Positions 1-10,971 of a DNA stretch of 64,000 bases are shown one piece after another. The stretch comes from Ophiobolus disseminans. Taxonomy: Eukaryota; Ascomycota; Dothideomycetes; Pleosporales; Phaeosphaeriaceae. The notes under the pieces are model-generated. The model had not been told where the DNA came from and made no database searches. It saw nothing but the letters and a program-made list of their open reading frames with translations. The stretch is from contig MU006241.1 in the NCBI GenBank assembly GCA_010093685.1, forward strand, positions 372,001 to 436,000, written 5' to 3'. The position numbers were made by a program, and so were the translations under genes. Each line of letters starts with the position of its first letter. Position 1 is the first letter of the stretch.

Positions 1-2
1 TG

Positions 3-2254
3 CATCAACGCTCCTTCGGCTACGAACCCAACGCTTCGAAATCTCCATACACTTCAGCGTCACATGGCGTATACTACCGCAACCTCCACGGCATGGATGT
101 CGTTCTCAGCCCCAGCAACATGACCTGGCGCACCCTCGGCGGCGAAATCGACCTCTTCTTCTTCGACGGCCCAACCCAGCCCGCCGTCACAAATCAATAC
201 CAAACCTCCGCCATCGGTCTCCCCGCAATGCAAAGCTACTGGACCTTCGGGTACCATCAATGCCGCTGGGGCTACCGTAACTGGACAGAAACACGCTCCA
301 TCGTCGAAACAATGCGCGCCTTTAACATTCCCATGGAAACTATCTGGCTCGACATCGACTATATGGACCAATACCGCGACTTCACACTCGATCCTGTGAC
401 GTTTCCGCCATCGGGCGTGGCCGATTTCTTTGACTGGTTGCATAGCAATAATCAGCATTTCGTACCCATTGTCGATGCTGCGATATATATCCCCAATCCG
501 ACGAACGCCAGCGATGCATATGATACGTATACGCGTGGCAATGAGTCGGGCGTGTTTTTGACGAATCCGGATGGGAGCCAGTATATTGGCGCGGTGTGGC
601 CAGGGTATACTGTGTTCCCTGATTGGATGTCTAGCAATGGTGTTGCGTGGTGGGTCAAGGAGATGGTGGAGTGGTATAAAGAAGTCCCCTTCAGCGGATT
701 CTGGGTCGATATGACGGAAGTCTCCTCCTTTTGCGTAGGCTCATGTGGGACGGGTAACGTCACGCTTAACCCCGTTCACCCGCCGTTTTCGCTGCCGGGC
801 GAGGTTGGCAATGTTGTTTTCGACTACCCGGAAGGCTTCAACATCACCAACGCAACGGAAGCGGCGTCGGCATCGGCCGGGGCTTCGAGTCAGAATGCTG
901 CGAAGAGTAGTGCCCAGGGAAGCGGGGGTGCGACTTCGACAACTTATTTACGGACGACGCCGACGCCTGGTGTGAGAGATGTCAATTACCCGCCGTATGT
1001 TATTGATAACGTCCAAGGCGATTTGGCGGTTCATGCTGTTAGTCCGAATGCTACGCATGCGAATGGGATGGAGGAGTATGATGTTCACAATGTTTGGGGA
1101 CATCAGATTATCAACGCTACATATCAAGGTCTTCTCAGCGTCTTCCCTGGAAAACGACCGTTCATTATCGGCAGATCCACCTTCGCTGGTAGTGGGAAAT
1201 GGGCTGGACATTGGGGAGGAGATAACGCTTCAAAGTGGGCTTACATGTGTAAGTGTCCCATTCGCCCCCTTACATGGCAACCCACTGACCTTTTGTAGTC
1301 TTTTCAATCCCTCAAGCTCTATCGTTCTCACTCTTCGGAATTCCCATGTTCGGAGTCGATACCTGTGGCTTTAACGGAAATACTGACGCAGAACTGTGTT
1401 CTCGCTGGATGCAACTGTCCGCCTTCTTCCCTTTCTACAGGAACCACAACGTGCTCTCCGCAATCTCCCAAGAACCGTACCAATGGGAAAGCGTAGCGTC
1501 AGCTTCGAGAAGTGCAATGCACATCCGTTACTCGTTGTTGCCATACATGTACACCCTCTTCCACCAAGCACACACCACCGGTTCCACCGTCATGCGCGCC
1601 CTGGCCTGGGAGTTTCCCAATGAGCCGCAACTTGCTGGCGTCGACACTCAATTCCTGCTCGGTCCTAGCATCTTGGTCACACCAGTCCTCGAGCCGCAGG
1701 TCGACACTGTCAAAGGCGTGTTCCCAGGCTTGATCGACGGAGAGTCGTGGTACGATTGGTACACAGGCGAGCGCGTCAAGGCCGAAGCTGGCGTCAACAC
1801 TACCATTTCTGCTCCGCTTGGACACATTCCTGTCTATGTTCGTGGAGGTTCGGTACTACCCACTCAGGAGCCTGGCTACACGACCACCGACTCCCGAAAG
1901 AATCCGTGGGGTCTGATCGTTGCGCTTAGTGCTGATGGCGAAGCATCTGGCTCGCTGTACGTCGACGATGGAGAGTCGCTCGAGCCCTCGGCGACTCTTG
2001 ACATCTCTTTTGCTGCTGTGAGCGGGCAGTTGAAAGTCGATGTCCGGGGTGAGTTCAAGGACAATAACACCCTAGGCAACGTTACTGTCTTGGGCCTCAC
2101 AGGTGGCTGTGGTCCGGTCAAGCTTAACGGACAACCTGTTGACACAGCGAAGGTAAACTGTAATCAGGACACAAGTGTGTTGAAGCTCTCTGGTCTGAAC
2201 GACTTGACGAATGGTGGAGCATGGCAAGGAAACTGGACGTTGAGCTGGACATAG
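3..2254 (+). CDS. GH31 alpha-glucosidase, 5' end cut by window edge
   Basis: Secreted glycoside hydrolase of family 31 that releases glucose from the non-reducing ends of alpha-glucans and maltose. The frame is open from base 3, so the signal peptide and N-terminal beta-sandwich start lie left of the window; 733 residues are visible. Exons are 3-1248 and 1299-2254; the 50-nt intron starts GTAAGT and ends TTTTGTAG. The nucleophile motif WVDMTE (family WxDMNE) is at about 700-720, and the acid/base region HWGGDN ends exon 1 (about 1210). FGVDTCGF and the proximal and distal C-terminal beta-domains (YVRGGSVLP, DDGES) follow. Many N-x-S/T sites fit a secreted glycoprotein. A Ser/Ala/Gly-rich insert (about 850-960) follows the nucleophile, as in several fungal GH31 enzymes. 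Family assignment is firm; substrate preference is inferred. Confidence 0.93.
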
Positions 2255-2583
2255 ATGACGCTAGTAGCGCGTGGCTGGTGATGAACACCAAGGGTCACGC
2301 TCAAAATAGTAGCAAGAAACTCAAATAGCGAATTCTGTCTACATCACACTTCCTAATTTCACATGTCCAACTGACGAAGCTCTGTCACGTAACGGTAACG
2401 GCTTCCGCGCTCGCTTCCAAGGCCCCAACCCCAGTATTTCGTAGCACGCACATACGTCATACGTCACATCACACATCAACTTTCTCAACCCATCAGCCTC
2501 CATCTCCCAGCCCGCACCATGGCCTTCCTTCACTCCCACATCCCATCTGATCTCTCATCGGCCTATAATACACTACCGCCATA
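2255..2583. other. Intergenic, 329 bp
   Basis: Same-strand gap between the GH31 gene and the glycine-zipper gene. It holds the 3' UTR of the first and the promoter of the second. I see no convincing TATA box or coding signal. Confidence 0.5.
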
Positions 2584-3282
2584 ATGCCGCCCAAGAAGCT
2601 CAACCGCACGTCCTCGCAACAATCCATCCCGACCGCCGACCTCAAAGAAATCGCCGCACAAGGCTCCTCCCCCCAAACAAAACTCCAAGAAGCAGCCGCA
2701 GCCGCTGAATCCGCCCTCGCCGCGCAGAAATCCGCCTCGTCGCTACGCTCGGCTGCCGCGGCGCTGAAGGACCCCAAAAAGCGCGAAAAGTATCTCACAG
2801 ATGCATATAACAAGGAAATCGAAGCACATGGCAATAGCAAGAAAGCGCGCGTGCTGACGAGCGGCGCGTTTCAGGGCGGTATAGGCGGCGCAGGGATTGG
2901 TGCCGCGGTGAGTGCGGGCGTCGGGACTGTGGTGGGCACGCTGGTGGGGGGCGTTACGGCGATACCTGCGACGGCTGTGGGAGGGTTGGCGGGCATGGCG
3001 ACGGGCGCGGCGCATGGGCCGTGGATTAAGTTAGGGAAGATTGGGGGAAAGGATGGGGAGAAGAAAGAGAGTGAGAAGGAGGGAGAGGTTAACCCGGATG
3101 ATGATGATGCGGTGCCGAATCCCGAGGTGCTTAGGAAGGCGGCGGAGGAGGTAGGGGAGATTGAAGAGAAGGGGAATGGGGATGGGAAGGAGGGCCAAGG
3201 GGGTGGGAAGGATGGGGGAGAGGAAAAGAAAGAGAGGAAGAAGCCTAGGAAATTGGAGGTTAGGAATAAACAAGCCGCTTGA
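2584..3282 (+). CDS. Glycine-zipper protein of unknown function
   Basis: Single-exon ORF of 232 residues whose ATG sits in a good context (CCATAATGCC). I do not recognise a named family. Residues 1-95 are Ala/Ser/Lys-rich and probably helical (KKREKYLTDAYNKEIEAHG). Residues about 96-142 are a Gly/Ala/Val-rich hydrophobic stretch with G-x-x-x-G spacing (AGIGAAVSAGVG, VVGTLVGGVTAI), typical of glycine-zipper membrane-inserting or oligomerising segments. The C-terminal 85 residues are a highly charged Glu/Lys/Gly low-complexity tail ending in a basic cluster. There is no signal peptide. By analogy it may associate with a membrane, but no function can be assigned. The same sequence is open in several frames on both strands because of its low complexity, so the start is well supported and the function is not. 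Confidence 0.7.
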   Translation: MPPKKLNRTSSQQSIPTADLKEIAAQGSSPQTKLQEAAAAAESALAAQKSASSLRSAAAALKDPKKREKYLTDAYNKEIEAHGNSKKARVLTSGAFQGGIGGAGIGAAVSAGVGTVVGTLVGGVTAIPATAVGGLAGMATGAAHGPWIKLGKIGGKDGEKKESEKEGEVNPDDDDAVPNPEVLRKAAEEVGEIEEKGNGDGKEGQGGGKDGGEEKKERKKPRKLEVRNKQAA

Positions 3283-3551
3283 ATCGAGCGTGAGGAAGAG
3301 TTCGTGGCACGCATGGCCCAACAAACGAAATTCAAAGAGTCGGCATTTCACAAGCATGGCATGGCATAGCATGGCGTTAATCAACAAGCGTTCAATAATC
3401 TCCTGTTATGTACGTTTCTTCCCATATTCAAAATACCATTATCAAGACATCTAGGACCGCGCCTCGTGACAGGCGCCACAACCTCTCGTCCTCATTCCAT
3501 TCTCAGAACGACATCGTTTCATATCCAGTTCACCATCCCTGTCCATACGTC

Positions 3552-5185
3552 TTACTCATGCACATGCCACCTACATGCCCTCAACACATCCCGCTCCATA
3601 CCCCTCTCCACACCCTCCGCCGCACGCCCAGTATCCAGTATCTGCGACCCAAATAGATCATACGGCACCGGACGACCCGCACCCGGTATCTGCGCGCCGA
3701 ACGGATCATAAGGCGCCGGATTCCCACCAGTACGCGCTTGCAAGTTCGACCGCCGAGTTGTGCTGGAATTACGTACGTTGGAAATGCGTGGCGCAAAGGA
3801 GGTGGATACGTGGTGCATGTTCCGGCCACCCGTAACTGAAGAAGACGTGCCGTACTGGTATAAAACAGGTGAGGTGCAGGTGCTGGAGACGTATTGCATG
3901 TCAGGGCCACCTGCATCTCGTAGATCCGCGTACAGCTGTGACAGTGGATAATGCGGGTGTTGCATAGACGGATGGGCGTGAGCCGGTGCGGTTGGCTGGC
4001 TGGAAACACTCCGTAGCATCGATGCGAGTTGGGCCTGGCCGGTCGTAGGGTTTGACGCGAGATAGCTGTGGTGAAAAGCTTGTGGCGCTGGACCGGGAGC
4101 TGTGGGGGAAGCACCTCGGTGCTGGGGATATGGTTGACGATGCCCCAAGTGCTGAGGTTGGGGGAATGGGTGAGGAAGAGAGTTGATGGACGCGAGGCTG
4201 TTTGCGAAGTTACTTACAGCGTAAGGAGATGGCGGTGCAGGTCTATGAATCGTGGAATTACCGCCGCGGGGTCTGTTGCCGTACGGGAAATTGGTGGCAT
4301 ACGGTGGCATCTGGCCTCCGAAGATGTTGTCGAACCATGAAGCCTGCGATGCGTCCTGCCTCTCAGCTTCTGCGGTAAGTTGGTCGTGCAGCACAATCTC
4401 GCGCTGCCGGCCCAATACCGCAAGCATATACTCCTTGGGCACATCGTCCATATACTCCTCAAAGTCCTTGAGGTCAACGCAGCGCGCGCCGATCTCGACT
4501 AGCATCTGGAACATCAGGCTGTTCTTGCCCGCAACCGTCTTTGTGAGTAGGCGCTCCAGCGTCTCAACCGGCAATCCGTCTCCAGCCGCGATCTTCTCCA
4601 ACATAACGGACACAACACAGTCCGAAAGAGCGGGCACATCGCGCCGATCCGCAAAACCGTACAGCTCCACTAGATCGTCAAACGATACTTTCGGACCCGC
4701 GCCCGCGCCCTCGTAGGCGTCATCATGCAGTGCAACAGGCCACTCTACCTCGCCGCCCGCCGGGTTCGGAAGCACGTACTCGACATCCAAGTCCTGAAGA
4801 CCATCCACAATGCTCCCCGTATGCGCAAAGTTAACAAAGTACTGGAAGATCTTGGCATCGTCTTCAATCTCCACTTCGTCGCCGTTGTTGGTGGCCCAGC
4901 GGCCCGACAGCGCGCGCGCAAAGTATCCGGATGCGCTGGAGAGGACGCCGCGGAAAGAGGAGAAAGACGTAGATGTGTTGTTGCCCAGGACCTTGATGCG
5001 GATCTGGGTGTCGAACGAGGCGCTGGTATGTGTTAACTGTGTGCGCTGGAAGGGCGCGTATCAGGGTAGACTTACGGTGCGGGCCGGTATGAGAGAGATA
5101 TACAGCTGACTTTAGAGGGATGGCGCTGCTGCGCTTCGAATGCGCGGGAGGATTGTAGCGCCGTGGGTGGAGGGGAGGGCGACAT
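3552..5185 (-). CDS. BTB/POZ-domain protein
   Basis: Two exons, 5185-5076 and 5022-3552, joined across a 53-nt intron (GTAAGT ... ACCAG); 526 residues. The BTB fold runs from about residue 38 to 115: FDTQIRIKVLG, a helix ending SSASGYFARAL, EVEIEDDAKIFQYFV and FAHTGSI match the family's beta-strand, substrate-presenting and YTG positions. A helical back region follows (VELYGFADRRDVPALSDCVV), then about 300 residues of Pro/His/Ser-rich disordered tail with a PYDPFG/PYDLFG near-duplication close to the C terminus. BTB proteins usually act as Cullin-3 adaptors or dimerisation modules; no MATH, Kelch or zinc-finger partner domain is visible. The unspliced ORF alone would start at a GTG inside the BTB domain; adding the upstream exon restores the first strand and gives an ATG (MSPSPPP). 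Confidence 0.8.
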
Positions 5186-5776
5186 CTTGAGGCTGCGTAC
5201 GATATTGCCAAGTTCAATTGAACGTCGAAACATATCTGGGGGTGGTTGAGGGTCGAACGCAAAGTCCAGAGTTGAGAGCGATGTGAGGAGAGTAAGGGCT
5301 GCGGTCACGAGGTTCTATAGACAAGAGCGCGTTTGCAGAAAACTAGCGCCTTTTCGCCTTTGGTCTTCTCCATGTTTTCACAACACACTCGGAGAGTTTT
5401 GTACGCCTTTCTAATCTAGACTCCCTTCTTTGCGAAATGATAGTATGTTATGATCAAGATATGGAAGAGCTGAACAATACTAAATAATTCTGCATATACA
5501 GCCGATTCACATTGACTCGAAGCCTCAAACAATCCAGAATCTAGAATCTAGACATCGCTACATCACTGAGTGCAATTACGACGTAAACGAGGGGATTAGA
5601 GTGCTTCGAGATGCCCACACGTGAATTTGAAGCTGAAGAGCTACCAACGTGCAAGTAATACAACAGGTGTTTGAGTCTCTTAACGAAACAACCCAGAAAT
5701 GTTCTCCAACCTCCCAGAGCAGCACCTCACGCTCTCTCAATAACAATCCACAACTTTTAACTCCACAAGTCCCCCA
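5186..5776. other. Intergenic, 591 bp
   Basis: Lies upstream of the minus-strand BTB gene and downstream of the minus-strand DUF3292 gene. A longer BTB start (Met at 5308, same frame) is possible. Otherwise A/T-rich UTR-like sequence with nothing recognisable. Confidence 0.45.
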
Positions 5777-7727
5777 TCACCAAACAACCTGCCACATCGC
5801 CTGGCTGAACCCCACAATCTGCGTAAACGCCTCATCCCTCCGCTGCATATCCGACAGCAAGTACTCCTGCCCCGACTTCATAATGAGCTTCAAGTCCTTA
5901 CCCGAGTCCATCGACAGCTGAGAAGGGAGTTTTTTCGACACAACACGGTCCTGCTTCTCAATCTTATTGATATCGCTGTACAGCAGCTGGAAGTGCAAGT
6001 CCTGGCTTTTCTTGGATACAAATCTGCACGATGCTGCGCTCATGATTAAGTCGCCTTTCGATTTTTCGTGGTGGACTTCGAAGAAGCCGAAGTCGTGTAC
6101 TTTTGCGGAGTCGGTTGTGGTTTTGATCGGGACAGCTGTAGGTAGTGGCGTGCCGTTCGAGCCGGTAGGGGTATTGGCTATGACGCGAGTGCCCTCTGCT
6201 TGGATGTACTTGACCGCCCACTCTGCGTGAGTTGGGATGTTCCAAAAGATGCGTTTTGTTGGAGATACAAGCAGTCGATACTCAGGGAAGTTGACGGCGA
6301 GAGGGAATAGGCCGAAGAAAGTGAAGCCTGCTCCCAGTGTTGAGGCCTTCACTATTAGCCAAGCAGGAGTGAGAGCGCAGGCGATGATCAGGCAGGCGGA
6401 CACTCCGACTGTGGCCGCAGTGCGGGTTGGCTTGCGCCATTCATAGAAGTTGCGAAGACTCTCGAAGAAGTTGGCCATGTCGGCGAGTTGCACCATCAGC
6501 CAAGGTCCCACGGCTTGGACAATATCATCAGCCCATTTCTCGTCACCCTTTTTCTCGATGAACTCGTTGAGCGATAGTGCTGTCTGTTGCGTATCTTCTC
6601 TGTGTTTGATATCTTCTCGGAGATCTTCGAGAGTGTTGCCGTGGACCTTACGCTCGACGACCAGGTAGAGGAGTGCCGACAGCTGAGTTTATGTTAGTAA
6701 ATTCAGCAAATGATTACGAAGATCAACCAAACTCACAATGCCAGGTAGTAGTAGGTTAAAGTACCACAGGATGAGGTAGATCACCAGGTACTTGGTTGTT
6801 TCTGCAGGATGTTCCCATCGGTATACTCGTCGAGTCGTCATGATGAATTCCTGGATGGGGGAGGTCGCGACAATGAGACGCTCAATGTTCGGCATAATCG
6901 TCTCTTTTGAGGGTTTCGGTGGATCAGATCCATAGCCGATGTACTGGCCACCATACTGATGTGCGTAGAACACGAGAAGCTACGCAGATGATTAAATCTT
7001 CTCACTATCGTTAGTCTTGGACTTTGCTTACATGACTAGTATAGGCATGCCAGTCCGTGACGATATGTCCTCGACTGTCCTGTTTCACGAACGCTGCCTG
7101 CGGCTTCTTCACCATGGTCTCGCTTGGCAGAATCCTGATCTTTGTGACGTGTCGATCAAGCGACCACCTGGCATACGTGCCTTGCCTTTCTTTCATCAGT
7201 TTCGAGACGTCTCTAATAGCCAACAGTCGTTCACGCTCCGTTGTCGCACGATTGACGGCGTCGTGTGCATTGACGAGATCGACCTCGTTGCCATGAGATA
7301 TTTCTTTGGCAGCGATATTTGCCGCAACCTGTTCATTGCCTTGATTCGAGATTTTGGTCTTTACGGTATCAACAGGATTATGTATGAAGTCTTTCATCGT
7401 TGGCTTGTCAGGCACAGGTAGTTGATGCACCAGCCGAGAATCAGACTCTTCCTCTGTGTTAGCGATAACAGGTGACTGCGGGTTGAGATCATCGGTGGCC
7501 TTGCTGATGTGGAGTGTCCTTCTGATCTTGATTGCCGCATGGTGCTTGCGCTGTCTGAGCGAGTTGCGCAGGCCAGACGGTGACTGTGAGTCAGGCTCGG
7601 ATTGCGTATCATCACTGTGATTTGAATCCAGGTTTGGCAGTTCAATTTTGTTTTCGTGTGTGATATTCGCACGATCAAGGCCGATGTCGAACTCATCTGC
7701 TTCTACCAGCTCCTTCTTAGTATCCAT
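5777..7727 (-). CDS. DUF3292-family membrane protein
   Basis: Three exons: 7727-7032, 6979-6737 and 6682-5777; the introns (51 and 54 nt) are both phase 0 with GTAAGC/GTGAGT donors. The product is 614 residues. Residues 1-150 are disordered and acidic. A conserved block follows (PTMKDFIHNPVDTVKTK, then VNAHDAVNRATTERERLLAIR), then aromatic-rich segments and hydrophobic membrane segments at about 295-325 and 390-430. The C-terminal 120 residues resemble a GRAM/PH-like module (VHDFGFFEVHHEKSKGDLIM). This is the fungal DUF3292 family, for which I know no biochemical role; membrane association is inferred from the hydrophobic stretches. The start at 7727 (MDTKKEL) is preferred to an in-frame Met at 7814 because the extra 29 residues look like translated 5' UTR. 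Confidence 0.82.
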
Positions 7728-8437
7728 AGTGAACGGTGAAGCCAATGACTGGGACCTGTGCAATATTGCAGCTCCGCTCTGTGTTAGCAGCTGTAGTGAG
7801 TTGTAGGAGATCAAATGTTTAGAATAGAGATAAGAGGGTATAAACAGGGAGAGTCGAGCCTCAGCAGTGCACCGCCTGCTTTGTGCGCGTGCGCGTTTGT
7901 GTGTGGTTGCAACCGGTCATGGCTACGTCATAGTCCATATTTGATGGCAAGCGCATCAAAAGTTGCAGCAAGTGAGGGGAGGTCGTTTTCCAAGATCCAA
8001 GCGTTACAATTGTCACGTCGGAAGCGGCACACGACCTGATGCAGTTGTGTAGACGTCGGGCCGAATACGTCTGAGGTGCAATGGACACTAGCTAGCTGAC
8101 TTAGCGGACCTATAACGGCATTCGTGGATGGAGTAACAGGATCAATTGACCCCAGTCGACGGCCGCTAACATTGGCAAACTCTTGAGATGCCTGCAACTG
8201 TTCACTCTGTCAACACAAAAACGAAGGTCTTTGGCCAGACGAAGATTGCAGAGTTGACGGGGAGTCGACAGCACGTGCGAAACACGTGAGTTTAGCGTGT
8301 AAAAGCGCGCTAGCACAAAGCTTGGGCCGCAGCTTCCACTTTCACTTCGACAAGCGCAGAAGCGCGTCACGTAAAGTACCCCAACTTCACTTTCGGCGCC
8401 TTTTCTTTTTTCTGTTCATACACGCAGACTGTACATA
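7728..8437. other. Divergent promoter region, 710 bp
   Basis: Lies between the divergently transcribed DUF3292 (minus) and CTNNBL1 (plus) genes, so it must hold both promoters. No TATA consensus or coding signal stands out. A pyrimidine-rich tract (TTTTCTTTTTTCTG) lies about 30-40 bp before the CTNNBL1 ATG, as is common for fungal leaders. Confidence 0.5.
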
Positions 8438-10246
8438 ATGACGAGCATCGACGACCTTTTCAAAAGCGCAAACGGCGCGGCGAAGCGCAAATTCGAAAAT
8501 CCACGCGAGGCAGACCCGACACAAGCCTATAAGTCGATTAAGCTTAGCCCCAACAGCGATGTGAAGCAGTCGGCAACTGTAGAGGATGAAGAGGATGACG
8601 ACGAGGCCGGCCCCGAGTTGCCGCCGGATCTAGAAGACGAAGGACCAGGCGATGATGAGGAAGGCCGTTTCTTTGGTGGTGGCCTCGACGAAGATGCGAA
8701 AGATGCATTGGACTACTTAGACGCGCAAGACGGAGAAGAATCGATACGGGACGAGAAACACGACGCCGCATGGCTGCGGAAGCTATGTCTCAACTTCGAG
8801 AAGAGGGTCAACAAGAACGCATCGCTGCGCGCAAAATATGAAGGCGACGCTACAAAGTTCATGGAGTCAGAAGGCGACCTGGATGAGAGCATAAAGAGCT
8901 TCAGCATATTATCCGAGCATCCTGAGCTATACGAAGACTTTGCGAAGAACACAGCTGCGGCGAAATTGGTCGAGCTGCTAGCGCACGACAACACGGACAT
9001 CGCAATTGCTGCAATCGAGATGACATCAGAGCTCACAGACGAGGACGTTGGGGGCGAGCAGGAGCAGTGGGACGCTCTAGTTGCGGCATTTCAGGAAGCC
9101 GACCTGCTGAGCTTGCTAATCTCCAATTTCTCCCGCTTCGATGAGTCCGACTCCGCAGACGCATCGGGTGTCTATGCCTCCCTCAGCGTCATCGAAAACC
9201 TCCTCTCGCACCCTTCGAGCACGGACGTCATAGGGGACGAAAGCACATTAGTGAAATGGCTGCTGGAGCGGATACAGAAACCAGAGAAACCTACTACCCA
9301 AAACAAGCAGTACGCCTCCGAGATCCTTTCCATCCTCACACAGTCGTCCCGATCAAACCGAGTGCGCATAGCCGAAGCCAACGGCGTCGAGACATTCCTC
9401 ACAAACCTCGCGCCATATCGGCGAGACGACCCTGAGAAGGACAGCGATGAGGAGGAATACTTTGAGAATACGTTCAACTGCCTGTCATCGATAGTGGAGG
9501 AGCTAGTAGGCAAGGCAAAGTTCTTGGAGGCGGAAGGCGTGGAGTTATGTCTTCTGTTGGTCAGAGACGGCAAATCGAGCAAGAGCAGAGCCCTGAAAGT
9601 CTTGGATCATGCGTGCGGTTACGCCCCACCAGATCAAACACAGACAAATGGTAGTAAAGACCCTGTACAAGAGGCTTCGCCGAACGGCGCCATGGCAGTT
9701 TGCGAAAAGCTCGTCGAATCTCGAGGCCTAAAGCCACTTTTCAGCACCTTCATGAGAACAAAGAAACACGACCCAGAGCAAACCGAGCACATCCTTGGCA
9801 TATTTTCCTCCCTCTTGCGCTCACTCCCAGGAAACTCAGACGCCCGATTCCGACTGCTGGCCAAGTTCCTCGAGAAGGACTACGAGAAGATCACGAAACT
9901 CGTCACGCTACGAAGAGACTACGCCAACCGCGTCGCAGCATTCGACGCCAAGCTCACAGACCGGAAACGCGGCCTCTCGAAAGAAGAGCGGGACGAGCTG
10001 GAACTGGAGAATACTCCAATGCGGCTCAACGAGGGGCTGTACTGCTTCGAGCGCATCGATGCAACCCTGGCCTGGCTGGTAGCTGAAGATGACGGCGCGC
10101 GGAAAGCCGTTGTCAAAGCGCTAAGTGAGCAGGACGAGGGTCTTGCGGATGTCAAGAAGACATTGCAAGCTCAGCTTGACGGAAATTTGGAGGTCGAAGC
10201 TGCAGAACGAGAGATGCTGGAGACTTTGATTGGCTTTTTGCAGTGA
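8438..10246 (+). CDS. Beta-catenin-like protein 1 (CTNNBL1/NAP) homologue
   Basis: Single-exon, 602-residue protein beginning MTSIDDLFK. Residues about 1-95 are an acidic, disordered nuclear-type leader (KRKFE, then a Glu/Asp-rich run). The CTNNBL domain begins near DAAWLRKLCLNFEKRVNKN and is followed by armadillo-like helical repeats (AAAKLVELLAHDNTDIAIAAI; LSVIENLLSHPS; YASEILSILTQSS). The C-terminal region (RRDYANRVAAFDAKL, YCFERIDATLAWL) is the most conserved part of the family. In other eukaryotes CTNNBL1 is a nuclear component of the Prp19/CDC5L spliceosome complex; the same role is inferred here. Length and domain order match fungal homologues, with no truncation or intron. Confidence 0.9.
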   Translation: MTSIDDLFKSANGAAKRKFENPREADPTQAYKSIKLSPNSDVKQSATVEDEEDDDEAGPELPPDLEDEGPGDDEEGRFFGGGLDEDAKDALDYLDAQDGEESIRDEKHDAAWLRKLCLNFEKRVNKNASLRAKYEGDATKFMESEGDLDESIKSFSILSEHPELYEDFAKNTAAAKLVELLAHDNTDIAIAAIEMTSELTDEDVGGEQEQWDALVAAFQEADLLSLLISNFSRFDESDSADASGVYASLSVIENLLSHPSSTDVIGDESTLVKWLLERIQKPEKPTTQNKQYASEILSILTQSSRSNRVRIAEANGVETFLTNLAPYRRDDPEKDSDEEEYFENTFNCLSSIVEELVGKAKFLEAEGVELCLLLVRDGKSSKSRALKVLDHACGYAPPDQTQTNGSKDPVQEASPNGAMAVCEKLVESRGLKPLFSTFMRTKKHDPEQTEHILGIFSSLLRSLPGNSDARFRLLAKFLEKDYEKITKLVTLRRDYANRVAAFDAKLTDRKRGLSKEERDELELENTPMRLNEGLYCFERIDATLAWLVAEDDGARKAVVKALSEQDEGLADVKKTLQAQLDGNLEVEAAEREMLETLIGFLQ

Positions 10247-10971
10247 GCTGCACTCGCGTTCGTCAGGTCCATCCGAGTGCCTATTTGTAGAAAGTATACC
10301 CTTTTTTTTGTGAAAGAGTTGGCCGTAGTGGCTGCACGTGAAGTTATACAGGTCTACATAGATAAAAAATCAAGAACCGGACTGTGTGAGGCATCCTGGG
10401 TGTTGATCAAGTGTACACAGTGTACGTTGTATTGAACGGAGTTTCCCGGGTGGGAGTGCGGGGGAGGACGGGAGTGGTGCAGTGGTGTTCCCGGTGTGGG
10501 AGGATAATGTGGTAGCAAGGACTGGCTAACACTTGAGCGAGCACAGTATACCCATATTTGATGGCGCTGATGTATGATCACGAAGTTTTTGCCAAGAATA
10601 CCATCCTGCTTGGTGGGCCAGGGCCTCCACCGACATCCTGTGTTGGCTGTACTCCTGAGCTCCCTTCACGTACTCTGACTCGATCCAGGCAGGAGACGAA
10701 ACAGTTCAAAGGCAGGAGTGTGTCAGGAATTATTTGTATTTTCAACGCTCGTGAGCGGCACAGTTCGGGCTTGGGTTTTGAGGACAATTCGGATCCGGGA
10801 TGGCTCACATTTGTGAATAGAGCATGGGGGGAGGAAAAGGACTGCGGGAAGGAGTGTGCACTTCTCATAATCGTAAAGGAGAAAGGTGAGAGAGTGGACA
10901 CATCTAAGCACATGCGTTTTCTTCCCCTACTCATGCTTTTACTCATACTTCCACTAACAAAGAGCAGCGCC
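10247..10971. other. Convergent intergenic, 725 bp
   Basis: 3' regions of CTNNBL1 (plus) and the AA9 LPMO (minus) face each other here. Short ORFs on both strands lack family features. A run of eight T residues lies about 60 bp after the CTNNBL1 stop. No other element is seen. Confidence 0.45.

Noticed and set aside
2871..3387. Long minus-strand ORFs opposite the glycine-zipper gene
   Set aside because: They are antisense shadows of Glu/Lys/Gly-rich low-complexity codons and read as Ser/Pro/Phe-rich nonsense.
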